Translations under genes and position numbers: made by a program
Notes under the pieces: generated by a model
Told to the model about the DNA's origin: nothing
What the model saw: the letters and a program-made list of their open reading frames with translations, nothing else
The model's database searches: none
DNA from: Streptomyces pinistramenti
Lineage (GTDB): Bacteria; Actinomycetota; Actinomycetes; Streptomycetales; Streptomycetaceae
Assembly: GCF_020564935.1 (NCBI RefSeq)
Contig: NZ_JAJCXB010000034.1
Location: forward strand, 1-64,000
Direction: 5' to 3'
DNA length: 64,000 bases
Shown here: piece by piece, positions 17,063 to 26,728 of the stretch
Layout: every line of letters starts with the position of its first letter
Numbering within the stretch: the stretch's first letter is position 1

Positions 17063-17941
17063 ATGCGCCCTGATGTCTGGTACCTCACCCACGACGTCGA
17101 CGACTTCTTCACCCGAGCCGGAGACTTCCTGCGCTCGCGCCCCGCCCTGCACAACACGCCGCTGACAGTGATCGAGAAACTGCGCACACGCGGGGCGGAC
17201 GCAAACGGAGCCACATCCACCGTCTTCGGCCGACTGGAGTCAGGGGGCGAGGTCCGCGCCATCTTTTACCGCCCTCCGTCCCACCGCCTGACCCTCACCA
17301 CCCTCTCCCTTCGGCAGGCCGACACCCTCGCCGCCCACCTGACCGACCTCGGCCACCGCCTCTCCGGCGTTCTTGCGGACCACGACACCGCCACCGCTTT
17401 CGCCGAGACATGGCAGCGGCACACAGGCGCAGCGCCAGTACCCAACTGGCGGGCCCGCCTCTACCGTCTCGGCACGCTCACCCCACCGCAGCCGCGCCCT
17501 GACGGCGGGGGCCGCGTCGCGGACGCACAGGACCATGAGCAACTCATCCGCTGGTGCGGCGAGTTCGCCGCCGCCGTCGGAGAGACTCCCTCCGTAGACG
17601 CCGACTCCTGGGCCGACTCGCGCTTCGCCGACAAACACTTCACGTTCTGGGAGGCCCCGGACGGCACTCCCGTCTCCATGGCGGGCTCGACGTCGATGGT
17701 CGGCGGCATGATCCGGGTGGATCCCGTCTACACCCCGGCCCACCTCCGGGGCCGCGGCTATGCGGGCGCCGTGACGGTCGAGGTGAGCAGAGCCGCGCTG
17801 ACCGCAGGCGCCACGGACGTCGTACTGTTCGCGAACCCGGCCAACCCCACCAGCAACGCCCTCTACCAGCGCATCGGATACGCCCCGGTGACCGACTTCA
17901 CCGGGTACGACTTCTCCTACGACGCACCAGAAGCCGGTTAG
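17063..17941 (+). CDS. GNAT family N-acetyltransferase
   Basis: 292 residues from the ATG at 17063 (MRPDVWYLTHDVDDFFTRAG) with GGAG just upstream. The C-terminal GNAT domain shows the acetyl-CoA motif A as RVDPVYTPAHLRGRGYAGAV and motif B near VVLFANPANPTSNALYQRIG followed by YAPVTDF. The N-terminal half (about 150 residues) resembles the non-catalytic half of double-GNAT proteins. Substrate is unknown. A paired CACGTGACA repeat lies about 100 bp upstream. Confidence 0.85.
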   Translation: MRPDVWYLTHDVDDFFTRAGDFLRSRPALHNTPLTVIEKLRTRGADANGATSTVFGRLESGGEVRAIFYRPPSHRLTLTTLSLRQADTLAAHLTDLGHRLSGVLADHDTATAFAETWQRHTGAAPVPNWRARLYRLGTLTPPQPRPDGGGRVADAQDHEQLIRWCGEFAAAVGETPSVDADSWADSRFADKHFTFWEAPDGTPVSMAGSTSMVGGMIRVDPVYTPAHLRGRGYAGAVTVEVSRAALTAGATDVVLFANPANPTSNALYQRIGYAPVTDFTGYDFSYDAPEAG

Positions 17942-18420
17942 GAACACGACCGACACCACACGCACCTGCCACCAGGAAGCTGGTCCGCCGACACCGCTAC
18001 CGGTTACGGCAGGGGGGGAGAAAGACACCGGCTCGCGCGGCGCCTGGGCGCGGAGGCGGCAGCGGGAGGCTCGTTCCGCATCACGGATCGTGCGGACACG
18101 CGGCTGTCCTTCATCAAGACCACCTGAACGACGGCGGCACAGTGCTCGACCTCGAATCGGAAGGTGCCCGGCCACGCCCTGTCGATCAGGAGCGCGTGCA
18201 GGAGCCGTGCTTCAGGACTCCGTCCTTCACTTCCCCGCACGGCAGGAGCACGCGATGTCGAACGCGGGGAGTGTCCCCATCGGCGACGTCACCATGTCGA
18301 GAACGCTCGGGGTCGATTCCGCCGTGGGGACAGGAAATCAGGAAAGGCCGGAGTCGTCGCAGGCGTCAGGTTCCCGTTGCGGTGGACCGAACCGGTTCGG
18401 TGCGGGCGCCGAGAGCACGG
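17942..18420. other. No recognisable gene
   Basis: About 480 bp between the acetyltransferase and a convergent hypothetical gene. Only shadow frames are seen, with no clear repeat or terminator hairpin. Confidence 0.4.
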
Positions 18421-18807
18421 TCACGGCATCGGCGTTCCGCACGGTCGAGAGGGGCCGTGCGGCTCGGGCCGGTGACCGTGCCGAGTGTTCGAGAACCAAG
18501 GGCGGGCCCAACCGGGCGTCGGCGTGGCCACGGCGGTGAAGGTGCCGTCGTAGTCGTCGGCGTCGCGGGCGAGCAGGCCGACGGCGGCGTACGGGGGAAG
18601 GGGGATGGGGAAGCGGCGCTCGCGTGCCTCCCCTGCGGCCATGGCCTTGCCGCGCTCCCACTGGTAACGCGCGCCGTCGAACGTGCAGTTGGGCCGGCCG
18701 ATGCCGCCGCAGCCGATCTTTCCGTGGGAGACCTTCCACCGGTAGAGCAGCGGCATCCACGGTGCGGCCTCCGCGCCGGGCGGGATGCCGTGTACGTGAG
18801 CACTCAC
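18421..18807 (-). CDS. Hypothetical protein
   Basis: 128 residues from a GTG at 18807, with AAGGGGGAAG about ten bases upstream. The N-terminal 95 residues look like a folded conserved protein: PWMPLLYRWKVSHGKIGCGG, IGRPNCTFDGARYQWERGKA and RFPIPLPPYAAVGLLARDAD. The last 30 residues (HGHRPEPHGPSRPCG) are low-complexity and may result from a frameshift near the 3' end. I do not recognise the family. Neighbouring genes give no hint of function. Confidence 0.5.
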   Translation of the reverse strand: MSAHVHGIPPGAEAAPWMPLLYRWKVSHGKIGCGGIGRPNCTFDGARYQWERGKAMAAGEARERRFPIPLPPYAAVGLLARDADDYDGTFTAVATPTPGWARPWFSNTRHGHRPEPHGPSRPCGTPMP

Positions 18808-19016
18808 TCATCACCGCTTCCCCCTTGCTGAGGGCCGAAGCTCCCGGCGGTCCGTCTTCTGTGACACCGTCCCTGCGGACCACCCCGGGTGGCTGCTATC
18901 CATCACCCTGCCTCGTGGAGCCCAGCCCTTCCTCGGCGGAATTGGGGGATTCCGGCGCGGCCGACCCGCCTGTGCCGTTCTGCGTCCGGCCAGGCGGCCC
19001 AGGGCCGGACCGACGT

Positions 19017-19049
19017 CCTTGACCTTCACGCAGCGGCAAGGTTTCTACT
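19017..19049 (+). promoter_or_regulatory. MerR-type promoter with 19-bp spacer
   Basis: TTGACC (19019-19024) and TCTACT (19044-19049) are 19 bp apart, the stretched spacing that MerR proteins correct. The inverted half sites CCTTG (19017) and CAAGG (19037-19041) fill the spacer. The expected transcription start falls on or next to the ATG at 19056, so the mRNA would be leaderless. Confidence 0.7.
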
Positions 19050-19055
19050 GAGGAC

Positions 19056-19790
19056 ATGCGTATCGGAGAGATCGCCGCGCTCGTCGGGCTCACCACCCGG
19101 GCGATCCGGCACTACCACCATGTCGGGCTGCTCCCGGAGCCGCAGCGGCGGCCCAACGGATACCGGGCCTACAGCGTCCGCGACGCCGTCCTGCTCGCCC
19201 GGGTTCGCCGGCTCACCGAACTCGGCCTCAGTCTCGACGAGGTGCGCGATGCCCTCGCGGACGACGCCGGGCGCGAACTGGCCGACGTCCTGGAGGGACT
19301 CGACGCGGACCTGGCGCGTCAGGAAGCCGCCATCCGGGAGCGCCGCCGCCGGCTCGCCGCCCTGCTCGCGGAGCCGCCCGGCGAGACCGGACCCGTCTCG
19401 CCCGCCCTCGCCGCGCTGCTGGCGCGGGCCCCGGAGACGGATTCGCCGAGCGCGGCGATGGACCGCGAGTACCTCGCGCTGCTCGACGTCTCCGGCACCG
19501 GCGGGCGGGAGATCTACGGGGTGCTCGGGCCGCTGGCCGCCGATCCCGCGATGCTCACGCTGTACGAGCGCATCGACGCGCTCGCCGAGGCCCCCGCCGA
19601 CGATCCGCGGATCGCACCCCTGGTCGCGGATCTGGTGGCGGCCGTCCCCGACGAGGTGTTCGCCGCGGTCCCCGCCGACGGGGTGGCCGTGGCCGGTTTC
19701 AGGGAGGCGCTGCTCGCCGAGTGGGCCCCCGCGCAGGCGGAGGTCGTACGTCGGCTCATGGAGGCGTTCGAGGAGAGGGGCCGAGGATGA
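19056..19790 (+). CDS. MerR family transcriptional regulator
   Basis: 244 residues. The N-terminal MerR domain is clear: MRIGEIAALVGLTTRAIRHY, then HVGLLPEPQRRPNGYR and LTELGLSLDEVRDAL. It is followed by the usual dimerisation helix (LDADLARQEAAIRERRRRLA) and a 150-residue Ala-rich effector domain with no Cys cluster, so metal sensing is unlikely; it resembles the drug- or ligand-sensing TipA-like group. Its promoter has a MerR-type 19-bp spacer, implying autoregulation. The stop overlaps the following membrane protein gene (ATGA). Confidence 0.9.
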   Translation: MRIGEIAALVGLTTRAIRHYHHVGLLPEPQRRPNGYRAYSVRDAVLLARVRRLTELGLSLDEVRDALADDAGRELADVLEGLDADLARQEAAIRERRRRLAALLAEPPGETGPVSPALAALLARAPETDSPSAAMDREYLALLDVSGTGGREIYGVLGPLAADPAMLTLYERIDALAEAPADDPRIAPLVADLVAAVPDEVFAAVPADGVAVAGFREALLAEWAPAQAEVVRRLMEAFEERGRG

Positions 19791-20629
19791 GCGGCGGCGG
19801 GGCGAGGCGCGTACGGGTGGCACGGATCGCGGTGACCACCGTCCTGCCGGCGGAACTGGCCCTGGCTCTCTGCCTGGTCGCCGGAGTCCGGCCGTCCGGA
19901 TGGGCGCTGGCGGGCGCCGAGGCGCTGGTGCTCGCGGTGCTGCTGCTGGAGGCATGGGTACTGCGCTCGCTGTACGCCGCCGCGCGCGCCCGCGGCGCGG
20001 ACCGCCGGTCGGCGCGGCGGGCGGCCGTCCGGCAGGTGGTGCCGCGGGCGATCCGCCGCCTGACGCTCAACGAGCTGCGCGCGGCCGCCTCCCTGGGGCG
20101 GTGGGCCCTGCGCAGCAAGCACGGGGTGTGCCCCGGGGACCTCGCCGCCGGCTACACCGGACCCCAGACGGTGATGCTGTACGGGCTGCTCTTCGTATCA
20201 GTGATCGAGACGGTCGGCCTGGCCGTCCTCATTCCCTGGCCGACGATCCACCGGGTGGCCTTGGTGCTCGACCTGTACGGCGTCCTGCTCGTGCTCGCTC
20301 TGCACGCCGCCTGCGTCACCCGGCCGCACGTCGTGCGCCCCGACGGCTCGTTGAGGATCCGGTACGGGGCCCTCTTCGACCTCGCCGTACCGCCCGACGC
20401 GGTCGCCTCGGTCCGGGTCGACCGACGCTACCCCGAGGGCCGTCTGGTCACCCTCTCCGACGACGGAGTGCTCGACCTGATCGTGGGCAGCCAGACCTCG
20501 GTGACCCTGGAACTGAACCGGCCGCTCCCCTTCACCCGCCCCCTGGGCGCACGCGGAGAGGCCCGCACGATCCGCTTCCACGCCGACGACCCGCGCGCAC
20601 TGGTCGACGCGCTCCGGCAGCCCGCCTGA
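19787..20629 (+). CDS. Membrane protein coupled to the MerR regulator
   Basis: 280 residues from the ATG overlapping the merR stop, with GAGG four bases upstream. Four hydrophobic segments are seen: VTTVLPAELALALCLVAGV, WALAGAEALVLAVLLLEAWV, MLYGLLFVSVIETVGLAVLI and VALVLDLYGVLLVLALHAAC. A soluble C-terminal domain follows (about residues 185-280, PDAVASVRVDRRYPEGRLVT). I do not recognise a family with known function. The overlap with merR suggests it is under the same signal, perhaps envelope stress or a hydrophobic compound. Confidence 0.75.
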   Translation: MSGGGARRVRVARIAVTTVLPAELALALCLVAGVRPSGWALAGAEALVLAVLLLEAWVLRSLYAAARARGADRRSARRAAVRQVVPRAIRRLTLNELRAAASLGRWALRSKHGVCPGDLAAGYTGPQTVMLYGLLFVSVIETVGLAVLIPWPTIHRVALVLDLYGVLLVLALHAACVTRPHVVRPDGSLRIRYGALFDLAVPPDAVASVRVDRRYPEGRLVTLSDDGVLDLIVGSQTSVTLELNRPLPFTRPLGARGEARTIRFHADDPRALVDALRQPA

Positions 20630-21120
20630 CCACGCGGATGGCCCCGACCGCTCAGGCGGGGACAGCACCTTCGCTGCGCCTGGCTCCGCCTCCGCCGGCC
20701 GGAGTTGACGCGGCCGACCATTGCCAGGGCCCTGCGGGGCAGCGGCGGCTCGGCACTCCGCCCCCTCCCGCGTCGGTCGCACCGGACACCCCGGGCGCGG
20801 ACACCTGCGTCGGGTACGCGCGCTGCTGGCCCCTCGGCCGGGAACTCGACTCGTAGCTGGACACGTTCACCAAGCACGGCTTCCCGCGAGAGAAGGCCGT
20901 CAGCGAGAAGATCCGCACCCGCATCCGCATCCGGGTCCGCCCAGTGACTTCGGCGATCTTTGCCACGGGCATGGCTCGTGCCGACAACGGCACCATCTGG
21001 GAACGCCGCCGGGTCACCACCGACCCGGTAGCGAACGTTGCCTGATACGGCACTGGGTGGCGGGCGCCGTCACCGCAGTCGGCGACGGCATTGATGCATA
21101 GCGGACCGGCTGACAGGCGG
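20630..21120. other. Relic-bearing stretch without an intact gene
   Basis: From about 20861 to 21045 one frame reads LDTFTKHGFPREKAVSEK and ends GTIWERRRVTTDPVANVA with a stop, which looks like the tail of a lost gene that I cannot identify. The rest is shadow sequence. Confidence 0.35.
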
Positions 21121-21127
21121 GGGATGC

Positions 21128-21800
21128 ACCGGCACGGGCGGCGGATACGTCGAACAGGCCATCGGCCCCAGTCCGGTCCTTTCCCTTCCCGTGAATCTGT
21201 CAGCCGTCGACGCGGTAACGCTCGGCAGCTCCTCAGCCATAGCCCACTACAGGCTCGCACCTGCCCAATTCGCTCCCGGCCAGGCGGTCTTGGTACACGG
21301 CGCGGCCGACAGCATCGGAATCACGGCGATCCAGCCCGCGGCCGGCCGTGGTGCCGCAGCGGTGGCGGTCACCACGTTGTCGGCCGAACGCGGCGAGCCC
21401 TGCGCCGGCTTGGCGCGCCCCACGTATGGGACCGCTCCGGCAGCGGCGGAGAGGACGCTCCCGTGAGCTATGACGTCATCATGGACATCGTCGCCGGCGA
21501 CGACCCGCCGTCGTTCTTCGAAAGGCTCAACCCGAACGGCTACATGGTTGCCGTCGGCGCCGTCGCAGGCCGGCCACCAGCGGACTTCGGCACGAAGATG
21601 CTGACGGCTGCGTTCCTGCGGAAGCCGATGTCCTTCGCCGCCTTCCGCAGCCACCGTCACCGAAGCTGACCAACGTGCCGTGCGGAGGGCAAAGTTCGCT
21701 TCCGTGAGCCGCGGTGAAATCAGGACGGTGGTACACGAGCTGCTGCCTCTGGAACAAGCCGTGCCGGCACACCCAAAGATGGATGCCGGTGAGGTGATTC
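21128..21800 (+). pseudogene. Medium-chain (MDR) NADPH:quinone oxidoreductase relic
   Basis: Three frames in order spell an MDR enzyme: GGGYVEQAIG and LSAVDAVTLGSSSAIAHYRL with FAPGQAVLVHGAADSIGI (the nucleotide-binding loop, normally GAAGSIG), then SYDVIMDIVAGDDPPSFFER and LNPNGYMVAVGAVAGRPPAD, and finally GEIRTVVHELLPLEQAVPAH with KMDAGEV. At least two frameshifts (near 21460 and 21670) and loss of the N-terminus make it non-functional. Confidence 0.75.
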
Positions 21801-21916
21801 GGCAGGTTCGTGCCGGCGCCGTAGCCCCCGGGCTCTCTTTCTGTGTGGCCAACCAAAACGCCGGTCGGTCCGGCGGGTTCGTTGGTCGAGGGCGCCTGAT
21901 CAGGAAGGTCCGGCAG

Positions 21917-22140
21917 TCAGCCGAGGAAGTCGACGTGGTCGATCAGGCCGTTGCGGACCCGGTAGGCGACCAGCACGCGGAGAGGGTCGTCCGTGATGCC
22001 GCGGGCGATCTCGTGGTCCACCACCCAGTCGCCCTCGGTGAGTCGGCCGACGATCTCGGCCCGGCAGCGGCCCTTGGCGAATCGGGTGAAGTGGTCCCGA
22101 GTGAAGTTCGCCGGGATCCGCCCAGGCGCGAATGGTCTGA
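21917..22140 (-). pseudogene. SnoaL/NTF2-fold protein fragment
   Basis: The C-terminal half of a nuclear transport factor 2-like protein is preserved: FTRFAKGRCRAEIVGRLTEG, DWVVDHEIARGITDDPLRVL, VAYRVRNGLIDHVDFLG then stop. Upstream of about 22140 the frame degenerates to Arg/Pro-rich sequence with no start or RBS. It is a 5'-truncated relic next to the MDR relic. Confidence 0.6.
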
Positions 22141-22387
22141 CACGACGGGCCCGGGGACGTGTATGCCGGTGTGCTCCGACCAGTGGTGTCACCGGCAGGT
22201 GGGCGGTGTCCGTCCGGCCGCCGCGATCCGATTCTTCAGGCTCCACTCGCGCGGCGCTTTGAGGCAATGGTGGGCAGTGTCTGGCTTGTTCTACCGCCTT
22301 GATTCCCTTTGATGCCCTTCCCTACCTTCGGCCTTGCCCAACGTACTCGGACGCGGACGGTCCGCGTCCGGTCAGGGAGGTTTTCGC

Positions 22388-24490
22388 GTGCCCGCATTCA
22401 TCGAGCCGTCGTCATCGATCGCCGAAGCAAACGGTGCGGCGCGAGCGGCGCTGTCGTTCAGCGACAGCGCCGACTTCGCCGACGCGTCCCGGTTCCAGCT
22501 GGCGGCGCCGGACCGGCCGTACATTCCGTCGCGCACCGATCCCGAGCGCGTGGTGTGGAGCTTCGACGACTACGACTTCCTCGACTCGTCGCTGCAGGAG
22601 GGCTTCCCGACGGTCAACCCCAGCCTGCAGCGCCAGGGACAGCTCACCCGCATCGCGGGGCTGTTCCACGTCGTCGATGACGTCTACCAGGTGCGTGGCT
22701 ACGACCTGTCGAACATGACGATCATCAAGGGGCAGTCGGGGCTCGTGATCATCGACCCGCTTGCCTCACGCGAGACGGCGCACTACGCGCTCCAGCTGTA
22801 CCGGGACGCCACCGGGGACCAGAGTCCGGTCAGCGCCGTGCTCTACACCCACAGCCACGTCGACCACTTCGGTGGTGTGCGCGGCCTGTTCGGTCTTGAG
22901 GGCGACGATGTCCCTGACATCCCGTTCATCGCCCCGGACGGCTTCCTGGAACACGCCGTCAGCGAGAACATCTACGCCGGCCCTGCGATGGCACGGCGCG
23001 CCGCCTTCATGTACGCGGCGGCGCTGGACAAGAGCCCGGAGGGGCAGGTCGGCTCGGGCCTTGGCCTGACCGTCTCCACCGGCGAGGTCACGCTCATCCC
23101 GCCGAACCAGATCATCAGCGCGGCGACCGCCACCCCGCGCGAGCAGTGGCAGGCCGAGGACGTCATCCCCTGGCGCTCCGGCCTCACGCGCATCGTCGTG
23201 GACGGCGTCCGCCTCGTCTTCCAGCTCACGCCCGGCACCGAAGCGCCCGCGGAGATGAACATCTACCTCCCCGGCCATCGGGCCCTGTGCATGGCGGAGA
23301 ACTCCACCCACACCCTGCACAACCTGCTCACCTTGCGCGGCGCCCAGGTGCGCGACCCGCACGCCTGGTCGACGTACCTCACCGAGGCGATCCAGACCTT
23401 CGCCGGGCACTCCGATGTCGAGTTCGCCTCCCACCACTGGCCCACCTGGGGCAAAGACAACATCGTCGAACTGCTCAGCAACCAGCGGGACGTGTACGCC
23501 TACCTCAACGACCAGACCCTGCGCCTCATCAACACCGGTGCCACCGGCATCGAGGCGGCCGAGGACTTCGAACTGCCCGAATCGCTCGCGGCCCACTGGT
23601 ACAACCGCGGCTACTACGGCTCGGTCAACCACGACGTCAAGGCCGTCTACCAGCGGTACATCGGCTGGTTCGACGGCAACCCGGCGCACCTGTGGAACTA
23701 CCCGCCCACCGAAGCGGGGCGGCGCTACGTCGATGCCATCGGCGGCGTGGAACAGCTCCTCGCCAAGGCGCAGGGCGCTTACGAGGGCGGCGACTACCGG
23801 TGGGTGGTCGAACTGGTCAACCACGCGATCTTTGCACCCGGCGTCCCCGACGAGTCCCTTGTCAAGGCCAAGGAGCTGCAGGCCCAGGCCCTGACCCAGC
23901 TCGGCTACGGCGCCGAGAACGGCACCTGGCGCAACTTCTTCCTCACCGGTGCCAAGGAAATCGTCGTCGGGCCCACCGGCACGCCGAGCCAGGCCGGGCT
24001 CGACCTGGTCCAGAGCCTCAGCCTGGAACAGGTCTTCGACACCCTCGCGCAGGCCATCGACGGCCCGAAGGCCGCACGTGATCAGCTCCAGCCGATCGCC
24101 CTGCTATGGCACGTGACCGAGCCGCAACAACAGGCAGCCACCACCACGCTGCGCAACGGCACCCTGATCCATCTGTCGGGCGTGGACCTGCTGGCCCCCA
24201 AACCGCAGGCCGTCATCACCCTCACCCGGAACACCCTCAACAAGACGCTGATCAAGGCGGCCATGCCCGGCGGATCCCTGAAGGACGCCTTCCAGGCCGG
24301 CGTGAGCGACGGCGAGATCTCCGTTTCCGGCGACGATCCCACGGCCCCTGCGACGGTGTTCGGCTACGTGACCAAGCCCGACACCAACTTCGCCATCGTC
24401 ACCCATGACCACGTGAACCCAATGACCCTGGCCCCCCGCGAAGAGGGCCAGGGGCATTCGCAGCTCCCCCCGGGACGTGTCCCGCCATGA
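22388..24490 (+). CDS. Linear primary alkylsulfatase (SdsA1-like metallo-beta-lactamase)
   Basis: 700 residues from a GTG at 22388 with GGGAGG seven bases upstream. The family hydrolyses primary alkyl sulfates such as SDS to the alcohol. The metallo-beta-lactamase site is YTHSHVDHFGGVRGLFG (HxHxDH), with further ligands in MAENSTHTLHNLLTLRGAQV and the GKDNIVELLSNQRD stretch. A helical dimerisation domain follows, then an SCP2-like C-terminal domain (RNTLNKTLIKAAMPGGSLKD). There is no obvious signal peptide, unlike the secreted Pseudomonas enzyme, so it may act inside the cell. Length and motif order are normal. Confidence 0.92.
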   Translation: MPAFIEPSSSIAEANGAARAALSFSDSADFADASRFQLAAPDRPYIPSRTDPERVVWSFDDYDFLDSSLQEGFPTVNPSLQRQGQLTRIAGLFHVVDDVYQVRGYDLSNMTIIKGQSGLVIIDPLASRETAHYALQLYRDATGDQSPVSAVLYTHSHVDHFGGVRGLFGLEGDDVPDIPFIAPDGFLEHAVSENIYAGPAMARRAAFMYAAALDKSPEGQVGSGLGLTVSTGEVTLIPPNQIISAATATPREQWQAEDVIPWRSGLTRIVVDGVRLVFQLTPGTEAPAEMNIYLPGHRALCMAENSTHTLHNLLTLRGAQVRDPHAWSTYLTEAIQTFAGHSDVEFASHHWPTWGKDNIVELLSNQRDVYAYLNDQTLRLINTGATGIEAAEDFELPESLAAHWYNRGYYGSVNHDVKAVYQRYIGWFDGNPAHLWNYPPTEAGRRYVDAIGGVEQLLAKAQGAYEGGDYRWVVELVNHAIFAPGVPDESLVKAKELQAQALTQLGYGAENGTWRNFFLTGAKEIVVGPTGTPSQAGLDLVQSLSLEQVFDTLAQAIDGPKAARDQLQPIALLWHVTEPQQQAATTTLRNGTLIHLSGVDLLAPKPQAVITLTRNTLNKTLIKAAMPGGSLKDAFQAGVSDGEISVSGDDPTAPATVFGYVTKPDTNFAIVTHDHVNPMTLAPREEGQGHSQLPPGRVPP

Positions 24491-24715
24491 CGGCGTCGCC
24501 GAACCATTTCGACCGAGACGGCCCAGCGCGTCCGCATCGGCCGGGCCACCTCAGCTGAATCGACCACTGATCCGGTGTCCCGGCCCCTCTGGTCGACACA
24601 GTTCAGGGGCATTGCCGCGAACCAGACCATCTGAGACAGGACAGCGCCGAGCGCCGTAGTTGCCACACCCCTGAGCCGCGACGCGGTAGTCGGCGGCCGC
24701 CGCGAGGATGGGGGC

Positions 24716-25603
24716 ATGGATGTTCGTCAGCTGGAGTACTTTCTCGCGATTGTGGATCACGGTGGATTCAACCGGGCGGCGGCGGCCCTTTACCTGTCGC
24801 AGCCTTCGCTGTCCCAGGCTGTGCAGGCGTTGGAGCGGGATCTGGGCAGCAGTCTGTTCCACCGGATCGGTCGCCGGGCCGTGCTGACCGAGGCAGGTGC
24901 GGCGTTGATCGAACCTGCACGCGCGGCCGTGCGCAGCCTGGAGACGGCCCGCGCCGGCGTCGCTGCCGTGCACGAACTCCGTGCAGGACGACTGGACATC
25001 GGCGCCATGCCGTCTCAGGCGGTGGAGCCGCTGACCACGATGATCCGTGGCTTCAGCGGCCGGTATCCCGGCGTGTCGGTGAACATCCGGGCCACGTTCA
25101 CCTCACGCGATGTCATCGACATGGTGCGCACCGGCGCTGCCGAACTGGGTCTCCTCGCGACATCCGGTCCCGTTACCGACAAGGAGGTGCTCTCGCATGC
25201 CGTGGGTGAGCAGCGTTTCGTGCTGGTCACTCCGCCCGACGGACCGTTCCCGGGGGACCGGGCGGTTTCCTGCGAGGAGCTGGCCGGACAGCGGCTGATC
25301 GTGGGACAGCGGGGCACCGGGATGCGTGCGTATGTGGACGGGCTGCGCGAGCGGGGGATCGGCTGCACCATCGCGGCGGAGACCGAACACCGGGTGGCGA
25401 TCCTGCCCCTGGTGCTCGCCGGGGTCGGGCTCGCTGTGGTCACGGAGTCCTGGCGCACGATGGCCGAGCGCGCCGGCGCGCTGGTCCTGGACATCGAGCC
25501 GAGAGTGACGCTGCAGATCGCCCTGGTCAGCCGTCGCGCTGAGCAGTCGCCGGCCGCACGGGCCTTCCTGAACTGCGCGCTTGCCGCCATGGAGCGTTCA
25601 TAG
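24716..25603 (+). CDS. LysR family transcriptional regulator
   Basis: 295 residues. The N-terminal winged HTH is standard: MDVRQLEYFLAIVDHGGFNR, AAAALYLSQPSLSQAVQALE. The effector domain follows (LRAGRLDIGAMPSQAVEPL to the terminal MERS). It sits 69 bp upstream of the malate/tartrate dehydrogenase gene on the same strand, and a perfect 9-bp inverted repeat lies directly in front of that gene, so this regulator probably controls the dehydrogenase and dicarboxylate symporter. Confidence 0.92.
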   Translation: MDVRQLEYFLAIVDHGGFNRAAAALYLSQPSLSQAVQALERDLGSSLFHRIGRRAVLTEAGAALIEPARAAVRSLETARAGVAAVHELRAGRLDIGAMPSQAVEPLTTMIRGFSGRYPGVSVNIRATFTSRDVIDMVRTGAAELGLLATSGPVTDKEVLSHAVGEQRFVLVTPPDGPFPGDRAVSCEELAGQRLIVGQRGTGMRAYVDGLRERGIGCTIAAETEHRVAILPLVLAGVGLAVVTESWRTMAERAGALVLDIEPRVTLQIALVSRRAEQSPAARAFLNCALAAMERS

Positions 25604-25650
25604 GCACGGCTTATAAGGCAGATCGGCAGAGCGTCTTGGACGGCTCCGTG

Positions 25651-25671
25651 TCCTGATTGCTGCAATCAGGA
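25651..25671. promoter_or_regulatory. Perfect inverted repeat overlapping the dehydrogenase RBS
   Basis: TCCTGATTG-CTG-CAATCAGGA is a perfect 9-bp inverted repeat ending one base before the ATG at 25673. It contains the only AGGA ribosome-binding stretch. It may be an operator (LysR-type ATTG-N3-CAAT dyad) or an mRNA hairpin that hides the ribosome binding site. Confidence 0.7.
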
Positions 25672-25672
25672 C

Positions 25673-26728
25673 ATGACCCACCACCCCATCGCACTCATCC
25701 CCGGCGACGGCATCGGAGCCGAAGTCCTGCCGCCCGCCCGGCAGGTTCTCGACGCCGTCGGCGCCCGCCACGGCTTCGGTTTCTCGTACACCTCCTACGA
25801 CTGGTCGTGCGAGCGGTATGTCCGCGAGGGCGCGATGATGCCCGATGACGGGCTCGACCGGCTGCGGGACAAGGAGGCCATCCTGCTCGGCGCGGTCGGC
25901 TACCCGGGAGTGCCCGACCACGTCTCCCTGTGGGGACTGCTGATTCCGATCCGGCGGAGCTTTCGCCAGTACGTCAACCTCCGCCCGATCCGCGTCTTCG
26001 AGGGCGTCGACAGCCCGCTGCGAGCTGCCGCACCGGGAGAGGTCGACTTCGTCGTCGTCCGCGAGAACGTCGAGGGCGAGTACAGCGAGATCGGCGGCCG
26101 GCTGAACCAGGGCTTCCCGGAGGAAATGGCCGTGCAGGAAGCCGTGTTCACCCGCGCCGGAGTGACCCGCGTCCTCGACTACGCCTTCGAGCTGGCCGCG
26201 CGGCGCGGTGGAAGGCTCACCTCGGCCACCAAGTCCAACGGCATCGTGCACACCCTGCCGTTCTGGGACGAACTGGTCGCCGAGCGCGGCGCGGACCACC
26301 CGCAGGTGACCTGGGACCAGGAGCACATCGACGCGCTGGCCGCCAAGTTCGTCCTCGACCCGGCCCGCTTCGACGTGGTGGTCGCCTCCAACCTCTTCGG
26401 CGACATCCTCAGCGATCTGGCCGCCGCCGTGGCCGGCTCCATCGGGATCGCACCGGCCGCCAACCTCAACCCGGAGCGCGCATTCCCCTCGATGTTCGAG
26501 CCGGTCCACGGCTCGGCCCCCGACATCGCGGGCCGCGGCATCGCCAACCCGCTCGGGGCGATCTGGTCGGCCGCCATGATGCTCGACCACCTCGGCCACG
26601 GCGAGGCGGCCAACGACGTCACCGTCGCCATCGCCACGGTGCTCGCCAAGACCGACCTGCGCACCCCCGACCTCGGCGGCACCGCCACCACGGCCGAGTT
26701 CACCGAGAAGCTCCTCGAACTGCTCTGA
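25673..26728 (+). CDS. Tartrate dehydrogenase / D-malate dehydrogenase (decarboxylating)
   Basis: 351 residues of the isocitrate/isopropylmalate dehydrogenase superfamily, TtuC/DmlA branch. Visible motifs: ALIPGDGIGAEVLPPARQVL, the loop HVSLWGLLIPIRRSFRQYVN and LRPIRVFEG (substrate arginines), FVVVRENVEGEYSEIGGR, the catalytic Lys in TSATKSNGIVHTLPFWDEL, Mg-binding Asp in SNLFGDILSDLAA, and the NAD site MFEPVHGSAPDIAGRGIANP. It oxidises D-malate or tartrate with NAD to pyruvate- or oxaloglycolate-level products. Its neighbours, a LysR regulator and a C4-dicarboxylate symporter, support a dicarboxylate-use pathway. I do not decide between ttuC and dmlA. Confidence 0.88.
   Translation: MTHHPIALIPGDGIGAEVLPPARQVLDAVGARHGFGFSYTSYDWSCERYVREGAMMPDDGLDRLRDKEAILLGAVGYPGVPDHVSLWGLLIPIRRSFRQYVNLRPIRVFEGVDSPLRAAAPGEVDFVVVRENVEGEYSEIGGRLNQGFPEEMAVQEAVFTRAGVTRVLDYAFELAARRGGRLTSATKSNGIVHTLPFWDELVAERGADHPQVTWDQEHIDALAAKFVLDPARFDVVVASNLFGDILSDLAAAVAGSIGIAPAANLNPERAFPSMFEPVHGSAPDIAGRGIANPLGAIWSAAMMLDHLGHGEAANDVTVAIATVLAKTDLRTPDLGGTATTAEFTEKLLELL

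Noticed and set aside
20630..21120. Intact small gene in the stretch after the MerR operon
   Set aside because: The protein-like tail lacks a start codon and RBS and matches no family I know.
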